DNA of 18,833 bases from CAZUWH01 sp964624075 (GTDB lineage Bacteria; Pseudomonadota; Alphaproteobacteria; Rhodospirillales; Rhodospirillaceae), in NCBI GenBank assembly GCA_964624075.1, contig CAZUWH010000032.1, positions 1 to 18,833 on the forward strand. The letters are read 5' to 3'. Made by a program: the position numbers and the translations under genes. The notes beneath the pieces were generated by a model. It searched no databases. It was not told where the DNA came from and saw only the letters and a list, made by a program, of their open reading frames with translations. Positions 13,753 to 18,833 of the stretch are shown here, piece after piece. Positions within the stretch are counted from its first letter, which is position 1; the number at the start of each line of letters is the position of its first letter.

Positions 13753-13798
13753 GTGGGAAGGCCAGGGGACGCGGATTCTGGGGAACGGTGAAAAACAA

Positions 13799-15793
13799 AT
13801 GAAAACGCAGTCGTCTGTTGGCGCCGGCCCGAAAGGAGAAGGGAAACAGATTCAAAACGGTCACAGGTGCGTAGCAGCCGTAGTGGTCACGTTGATGCTC
13901 CTGCCTGATCCGGTGCAGGCAGTCTCGCAGACGAAAACCGTTGCTAGAACGATGGCACCGCAGACGATTGGCACATCCGGTCATCCTGTCACGGCCAGGC
14001 CGAAAACAAATGGATTATCTGCCTTGGTGGCCGATGAATTGAACCATCTCCTCGCACCGCGTCAGGATAATGTGTCCGGAGGGGGAGATGCCATCCGGCA
14101 GTTTTATCAGAGCCGTCGTTATCAGCCCCTGTGGGTCGGGGAAGAGGGTGTTGTCGCATCTGCGAAAGAACTGATCGAAGTCTTGAAGACGGCTGACCGG
14201 GAAGGTCTGCTGCCTCAGGGGTATGGGATGGCCGTGCTGGAGCACGGCATGAAGGCGCACATGCTGGAGGCCCTGGCCCGCTTCGATAGTGCACTGACGG
14301 CGGTGTTTGTTCGTTATGTCCAGGATCTGAAACATGGGCGCGTCCGGGCCAGAGACGTCGAGCCCGGTTTGTTTCCAGATCCGCCCCCTCTGGATGTAAC
14401 CCGTCTTTTGAAGGAGGCGACCAGAACCAAGGATTTTTCCCGTTTCCTGGCCAGTCTGGCCCCGTCTGCTCCTGGCTATCACAGGTTGCGCGAAACGTTG
14501 GAACGTTATCGGGCTCTGGCAGACTCTGGCGGCTGGCCAGCCATACCCCAGGGCCAGAATCTGCGTCCGGGCATGGCCGGCCCACGCGTGGTGGTGCTGC
14601 GCCAGCGACTGCGGGTCACCGGTGAATTGCGTCTGGAAGACGAAGTCGTGGCAGCTTCGGAAATGATCTCCGATTCCGCTTCCCCTGTCCCCGCATCGAC
14701 TGGTCTGCCCGCAGCGGGACAGGGTGAGGAGAACAGAGCGGAGAAGTCAGCCGATCTTGATATCAAGCGTCCGGCCATGGTAGAGAGTCCGGAGCCGGAG
14801 GGGCCCCCACCTGTTCGTTTCACGCTGGCGGTTCCCGATTCGGGGATGACCAATCCGGTGACCTCTGATGCAGACGGAGCCTCCCTGGCAGACGACAAGG
14901 CAGTTTTCGACCACGCAGTCGAAGAAGCTGTCAGGCGGTTCCAACGTCGGCATGGGCTGGAAGCAGACGGCATTGTCGGGGTGCAAACGCTTGCCATGCT
15001 CAATGTGCCCGTCGAGGCACGGATGCGGCAAATCGTTGTGACTATGGAACGGTGGCGATGGGTGCCATCCCATCTGGGACAGCGCTACGTGATGGTTAAC
15101 ATTCCGGCAGCCTTTCTTGAAGTGTGGGAAAATGGGCGGGTGGTTCTGGGCATGAAGGTCGTGGTGGGGCAGCCACGGCGCCAGACTCCGGTATTCAAGG
15201 TCACTTTGACGCATCTAGTCCTCAACCCGCTCTGGAATGTGCCGCACAAATTAGCGGTTGAAGACGTGGCGGAAAAAGCTCGCAAGAACCCAGCCTACAT
15301 GGCTAGGCAGGGAATCCGTGTCTTTACCACCATCGATGATACGATCGTTGAGCTCGACCCGCTTGATGTGGACTGGCACCAGGTCGGTCGAAACAGATTC
15401 CCTTATAGGTTGCGTCAGGATGCCGGACCGAACAACGCCATGGGCAAGATGAAATTCCTGATGCCTAATCCGGATGACATTTATCTGCACGATACGCCGA
15501 CGCGCCACCTTTTCCAGCGGGCCAGCCGGGCCGAAAGCTCCGGTTGCATCCGGCTCGAAAAGCCGATTGACTTGGCTGTCTACCTGCTGAACAACCAGGC
15601 CGGCTGGAGTCGGGAAAAAATCGCGTTCATCACGGCAGGAAAAAAGACGGAAACGGTCTCCTTTCGCAAACCTGTACCTGTCTATCTGGTCTACCAGACG
15701 GTCTGGGTTGACGATGACGGAATCGTACAGTTCCGGATGGACCTTTATAAACGGGATGCCCTTTTGGCCAAGGCCCTGTTTGGGGCGTCTTGA
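13799..15793 (+). CDS. ldtD: L,D-transpeptidase of the YcbB/LdtD family
   Basis: From ATG 13799 the protein has 664 residues. The start is chosen because it gives a signal peptide: basic N-region, hydrophobic core at about 24-35, and PVQA/VS cleavage near 41. An N-terminal scaffold domain (FYQSRRYQPLWV, HGRVRARDV) is followed by a peptidoglycan-binding domain (GQNLRPGMAGPRVVVLRQRL ... AVEEAVRRFQRRHGLEADGIVG) and a YkuD catalytic domain. The catalytic domain has MERWRWVP, NPLWNVP, His564 in IYLHDTP and Cys583 in SSGCIRL. The enzyme makes 3-3 crosslinks between diaminopimelate residues in the periplasm and resists most beta-lactams. An insertion of ~88 residues (about 280-367), low in complexity and rich in Ser, Pro, Ala and Glu, splits the peptidoglycan-binding domain. 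mepK follows 69 nt later. Confidence 0.92.
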   Translation: MKTQSSVGAGPKGEGKQIQNGHRCVAAVVVTLMLLPDPVQAVSQTKTVARTMAPQTIGTSGHPVTARPKTNGLSALVADELNHLLAPRQDNVSGGGDAIRQFYQSRRYQPLWVGEEGVVASAKELIEVLKTADREGLLPQGYGMAVLEHGMKAHMLEALARFDSALTAVFVRYVQDLKHGRVRARDVEPGLFPDPPPLDVTRLLKEATRTKDFSRFLASLAPSAPGYHRLRETLERYRALADSGGWPAIPQGQNLRPGMAGPRVVVLRQRLRVTGELRLEDEVVAASEMISDSASPVPASTGLPAAGQGEENRAEKSADLDIKRPAMVESPEPEGPPPVRFTLAVPDSGMTNPVTSDADGASLADDKAVFDHAVEEAVRRFQRRHGLEADGIVGVQTLAMLNVPVEARMRQIVVTMERWRWVPSHLGQRYVMVNIPAAFLEVWENGRVVLGMKVVVGQPRRQTPVFKVTLTHLVLNPLWNVPHKLAVEDVAEKARKNPAYMARQGIRVFTTIDDTIVELDPLDVDWHQVGRNRFPYRLRQDAGPNNAMGKMKFLMPNPDDIYLHDTPTRHLFQRASRAESSGCIRLEKPIDLAVYLLNNQAGWSREKIAFITAGKKTETVSFRKPVPVYLVYQTVWVDDDGIVQFRMDLYKRDALLAKALFGAS

Positions 15794-15862
15794 CACGTAA
15801 TATTGTTTCGTCAACTATCCCCGCCGTTATACGACATACGCTGGTATCAAGGGGCCGGGGGA

Positions 15863-16423
15863 ATGGATGAAGAAACAGGCAGGAAATTTTCCATTACACG
15901 CCGTTCGCTGCTGCTGTGGGGAGGGGGCTGCCTGATGACGGGGGCCCAGCCGGCCTTGGGAAAGGGACGTCCCGTGAACGAACGGGTTCTGTCCCTGGAC
16001 GTACTCCATACCGGCGAGAGACTGAGGCGAGTCTATTGGGCGGAAGGTCGTTACATCCCGCAAACCTTGCGGGAAATTCATTATCTCTTGCGTGATCACC
16101 GCACCGACGAAGTAAAGGCCATCGACGTGAAGCTGCTCGATCTCCTTCACGACGTGCATGTTCTTGTGGGTAGCCGAACGTCTTTCGCGATCGTCTCCGG
16201 TTATCGGTCACTAGCGACCAATAAGCAGCTCCAGCGCATCAATCCTGACGTGGCCCGTCACAGCTACCATACCCAAGGCATGGCGATCGACATCCGGTTA
16301 CCCGACCGCGATCTGGCCAGATTGAAGACAGCGGCCTTGGAACTGAATCGCGGCGGTGTTGGTTACTATCCGAATGCAGATTTTCTGCACGTGGATGTTG
16401 GACCACGCCGCCAGTGGGGGTGA
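15863..16423 (+). CDS. mepK: MepK-like murein endopeptidase (DUF882/YcbK, M15 fold)
   Basis: The 186-residue protein begins at ATG 15863, with AAGGGG 8 nt upstream. It opens with a Tat-type signal (ITRRSLLLWGGG, then cleavage near AQPALG). The zinc site is visible as His136 and Asp143 in HTQGMAIDI and His176 in FLHVDVG, and SGYRSLATNKQLQR (112-125) is the conserved substrate-cleft segment. E. coli MepK (YcbK) cleaves 3-3 and 4-3 crosslinks and lies next to ldtD (ycbB). The same order here supports the assignment: one gene makes L,D-crosslinks and the other opens them. An in-frame ATG at 15803 would add 20 residues before the signal and is unlikely. Confidence 0.9.
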   Translation: MDEETGRKFSITRRSLLLWGGGCLMTGAQPALGKGRPVNERVLSLDVLHTGERLRRVYWAEGRYIPQTLREIHYLLRDHRTDEVKAIDVKLLDLLHDVHVLVGSRTSFAIVSGYRSLATNKQLQRINPDVARHSYHTQGMAIDIRLPDRDLARLKTAALELNRGGVGYYPNADFLHVDVGPRRQWG

Positions 16424-16624
16424 AGACCCGATCAAAACGTCCCCGTACAGCCAACGGCCACCTAGCCTGATGCGCCAGGACGACCTCCGGTGGGGGGGAG
16501 AGAGGTATCCGGACGCCCGGGTGGCCGGTGATTGCGCCCAGGGGATCAAGGGGGAACCTAATCGTGGCCGATCAAGGTGCATGAGCAATCAGAGGCATAA
16601 CGGCCATGCGATGAAAGGTTGCCT

Positions 16625-17305
16625 TCAGGAAACGAGTCGGTACCCCCCCGATTCGGTCAACAGAATGCAGGCCTGGGATGGGTTCTGTTCCATTTTTTGC
16701 CGCAACCGGTAAATGTGGGTTTCCAGCGTATGTGTGGTCACGTGCGCATTGTATCCCCATACCTCGTGCAAAAGAGTATCACGCGGCACCATCTTGTTGC
16801 CAGCCCGCAGCAAGAATTTCAGAATGGCCACCTCCTTTTCCGTCAGACGAATCTTGCGTTTGTCATCGACCAGCAACTTGGCGGCCGGCTGGAAGGTATA
16901 ATGCGCGATGAGAAAAGTGGCGTCATTGCTGTGTTCATGGCTGCGCAGATGTGCGCGCATGCGGGCCAGCAGAACATTGAGACGGAACGGCTTGGTGACA
17001 TAATCGTTGGCGCCGGCTTTCAGACCGGTGATGGTATCCTGTTCGCTGTCAGCACCCGTCAGCATAATGATAGGGACGCCGATTCCCTGATCGCGCAGAG
17101 TGCGGCACAGATTGCGACCATCATCATCGGGCAGAGCCACGTCCAGGAGCACGATATCGAAGCATTCACGCTTCAGAAGAGCGATCGTTTCCGCCGCCGA
17201 GACGGTCGTGGCCACGTGATCGAAGTCTTCCTGCTGGGCGAGTTGTTCACCCAGTGAGCAGCAAAGCAGATCGTCATCATCGACCAGAAGAACCCGTTTG
17301 CCCAT
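16625..17305 (-). CDS. OmpR/PhoB-type response regulator
   Basis: The 226-residue protein has a receiver domain (about 3-118) and a winged-helix DNA-binding domain (about 128-225). The acidic pocket (Asp9-Asp12), phospho-acceptor Asp55 in IVLLDVALPD, Thr82 in IIMLTGAD and Lys104 in DYVTKPF are all present. The output domain shows LTEKEVAILKFLLRAGNKMV, HEVWGYNAHVTTHTLETHIYRLRQK and a C-terminal GGYRLV hairpin. It is a complete transcription factor of a two-component system. No histidine kinase gene is in the window, so partner and targets are unknown. Translation starts at ATG 17305 with a GGAA-type site just upstream. It is divergent from ribA, and the 240-bp gap must hold both promoters. Confidence 0.94.
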   Translation of the reverse strand: MGKRVLLVDDDDLLCCSLGEQLAQQEDFDHVATTVSAAETIALLKRECFDIVLLDVALPDDDGRNLCRTLRDQGIGVPIIMLTGADSEQDTITGLKAGANDYVTKPFRLNVLLARMRAHLRSHEHSNDATFLIAHYTFQPAAKLLVDDKRKIRLTEKEVAILKFLLRAGNKMVPRDTLLHEVWGYNAHVTTHTLETHIYRLRQKMEQNPSQACILLTESGGYRLVS

Positions 17306-17545
17306 GTTTTCTATTCCATTCGCAGCGTTAGTCCTAGGGGGACGCCATATCCGCTGTGGCTACGGCCGGCTCTGAAACAGCGCAACCGTAGCATTGATAT
17401 CACCTTCCAAATCTTAACATGACGTGAAAACCGGCATGAAGAGTCCATACGGCACTATCCGTCATGACCGTTTTTTAAGACCTTTCTTTTCGGGGTGGTG
17501 AAACAGACTATCGTGCAGTCCTTTGGTCGGAGTATAAACTGTTCC
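17306..17545. promoter_or_regulatory. Divergent promoter region, response regulator and ribA
   Basis: The two genes point away from each other, so both promoters should lie here. An A+T-richer patch (about 17395-17440 and 17470-17490, including TTTTTTAAG) is the likely core. I cannot assign -35/-10 boxes with confidence, and I see no FMN riboswitch before ribA. Confidence 0.45.
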
Positions 17546-18742
17546 ATGACTCGCGTATTGACCCTGTCTCTACCACCGGAAACAGCCACTCCCAGCCTGC
17601 TGGCCAATGTTGATCATGCCATCGGCGAACTGCGCCGGGGCAGATACGTGATCATCCTTCCAACCCTCGCAGGAGAAGACCGTTTGCTCATGCAGGCAGC
17701 GGAGGCCGTGACTCCCCAGAGTCTCGGCATGCTAGCCCGGCTTTCGGGTCAACCGACAGAACTTGCCCTCACGCTGCGGCGGGCGATGGTGCTGGGCCTG
17801 GTCGGGGGCGATTCCGATGGAACGTCCGCCGATCCGACCGACGTGGTTCTGGTGGCGGTGCCTTCTGGTCTGAAGGCTGAGGAGACAGCGGCCTTGGTCC
17901 TGCCGAGAGTTGGACGTCCTCTGTCCACATTGCTGCCCGAGAGCGTCTCGACAGTGTCCCTGCCCAGCCGCAGCACCGTCGGGGCGGCCGTGCGCCTGAC
18001 CAAACTGGCGCGGCTTCTGCCCGCTGCCATGGTGACCGCACTGCCCAAAAACGTTCGGATGGATCTGATGGGAAGAACGATGCTGACAGAAGGTATGGCA
18101 GCTCACGTCACCGTGGCGACGGAGGAGGTCAATGCCTACGATGAGCACGTCGTTCGTACCTTGCGACCGGTTAGCGAAGCACGCGTGCCTCTGGCCGGAG
18201 CGGAAGATGCTCGTCTCATTGCCTTCCGTCCTGGTGACGGTGGCATCGAGCATCTCGCCATCATCATCGGCGATCCTGACGGCAGTACGCCGGTGCTGAC
18301 CCGCCTGCATTCGGAATGCTTTACCGGCGACCTTCTGGGTTCGCTGCGCTGCGATTGCGGCAATCAACTGCGCGGTGCCATCACGGCCATTACCACGATG
18401 GGGGCTGGTGTACTGTTGTATCTGGCCCAGGAAGGTCGTGGCATCGGCCTCGTCAACAAACTCAGGGCCTATCAGCTTCAGGACCATGGCTTCGATACCC
18501 TGGATGCCAATGGTCAGCTTGGTTTCGATGATGACGAACGCATCTATCTGCCGGCCGCGGCCATGCTGCGCCAGCTTGGGTTTCAGCGCGTGCGCCTGAT
18601 GACCAATAACCCCCACAAGGTAGAGGCATTAGTACACTACGGCATTGAAGTGGTAGAACGGATCCCGCACGTCTTTCCGGCGAACCATCACAACTTGTCC
18701 TACCTTCGCACCAAGGCTACCAGGGGCGGGCACTTGTTCTGA
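17546..18742 (+). CDS. ribA: GTP cyclohydrolase II with degenerate RibB-like N-terminal domain
   Basis: The 398-residue protein carries a full GTP cyclohydrolase II domain (about 205-398), which opens GTP to the first riboflavin precursor. Zinc ligands Cys258, Cys269 and Cys271 lie in HSECFTGDLLGSLRCDCG. QEGRGIGLVNKLRAY (295-309), DTLDANGQLGFDDDER (317-332) and LMTNNPHKVE (351-360) are the substrate and catalytic segments. Residues 1-200 resemble a RibB (DHBP synthase) domain in layout (HAIGELRRGRYVII ... MQAAEAVTPQSL). The acidic RENEGD-type motif that binds metal in active RibB reads LAGEDR here, so this half is probably inactive. The ATG at 17546 has GGAG 13 nt upstream, a long spacer; a GTG at 17495 in frame is possible. 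Confidence 0.92.
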   Translation: MTRVLTLSLPPETATPSLLANVDHAIGELRRGRYVIILPTLAGEDRLLMQAAEAVTPQSLGMLARLSGQPTELALTLRRAMVLGLVGGDSDGTSADPTDVVLVAVPSGLKAEETAALVLPRVGRPLSTLLPESVSTVSLPSRSTVGAAVRLTKLARLLPAAMVTALPKNVRMDLMGRTMLTEGMAAHVTVATEEVNAYDEHVVRTLRPVSEARVPLAGAEDARLIAFRPGDGGIEHLAIIIGDPDGSTPVLTRLHSECFTGDLLGSLRCDCGNQLRGAITAITTMGAGVLLYLAQEGRGIGLVNKLRAYQLQDHGFDTLDANGQLGFDDDERIYLPAAAMLRQLGFQRVRLMTNNPHKVEALVHYGIEVVERIPHVFPANHHNLSYLRTKATRGGHLF

Positions 18743-18833
18743 TCGGGACCCAACCAGAAACAATAAACATGGGCCATGCCTCTCAAGAATTCCCAGATAT
18801 TCCCGGCTTAGTTCAGTTCCGGGGCAGAGGGTG
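18743..18833. other. Window end, no gene visible
   Basis: The last 91 bases after ribA contain no start with a recognisable product and no hairpin plus T run, so the 3' end of the ribA transcript cannot be placed. Confidence 0.4.

Larger units (their letters stand above)
13023..13798. other. Long spacer packed with GC-rich repeats
   Basis: No gene is recognisable. Chance open frames (for example 13107-13568) consist of Pro-, Gly- and Arg-rich text that runs through palindromic C/G tracts. The spacer holds dispersed repeat copy B, a CCCTCCCCC hairpin family (13262-13286, 13403-13427) and a perfect palindrome just before the next gene. Confidence 0.6.

Noticed and set aside
17306..17545. FMN riboswitch upstream of ribA
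   Set aside because: None of the conserved FMN-aptamer segments (such as an AGGGTGAAATTCC-type core) is present.

Overview
The window reads as a GC-rich alphaproteobacterial chromosome segment, probably Rhodospirillales or Acetobacteraceae-like. Evidence: an alphaproteobacterial-type crotonyl-CoA carboxylase/reductase, a long Ctc-type ribosomal protein L25 followed by pth, a GTP cyclohydrolase II carrying a degenerate RibB-like N-terminal domain, an alphaproteobacterial FtsB/DivIC, and GC-rich palindromic intergenic repeats. This placement rests on recognising protein families, not on a database search.

Layout. Positions 1-2750 are almost entirely decayed DNA: palindromes, a tetranucleotide repeat, an assembly gap after a poly-C run, a broken DUF1640-like coiled-coil gene, an intact tRNA-Thr(CGT), and the remains of an IS607-family element (serine recombinase plus the C-terminal tail of TnpB). 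An intact ftsB-like gene follows on the minus strand. Positions 3556-5387 hold two translationally coupled dipeptide/oligopeptide ABC permease genes, both wrecked by several frameshifts and a nonsense codon. Next is an intact crotonyl-CoA carboxylase/reductase that continues into a tandem CBS-domain tail (5706-7469). A repeat-bearing spacer, a truncated glycosyltransferase pseudogene and a MITE-like 294-bp element come next.

From 9665 to the end the genes are mostly intact. They are a Sco1/SenC copper protein overlapping cobB (cobyrinate a,c-diamide synthase), rplY-pth (translation), an ldtD-mepK-like pair (formation and cleavage of 3-3 peptidoglycan crosslinks), an OmpR-type response regulator on the minus strand, and ribA transcribed divergently from it.

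Overall, core metabolism and housekeeping genes are kept. Transport, surface-glycan and mobile genes decay in place, and intergenic space is unusually long and repeat-rich. This fits a lineage undergoing genome erosion, although the poly-C/N gap warns that some frameshifts could be sequencing errors. The most distinctive coding feature is the Ccr-CBS fusion. The most distinctive non-coding features are the ~99-nt dispersed repeat (3191-3289 and 13084-13182), the TIR-bounded element at 9208-9501 and the perfect palindromes with a GA centre.
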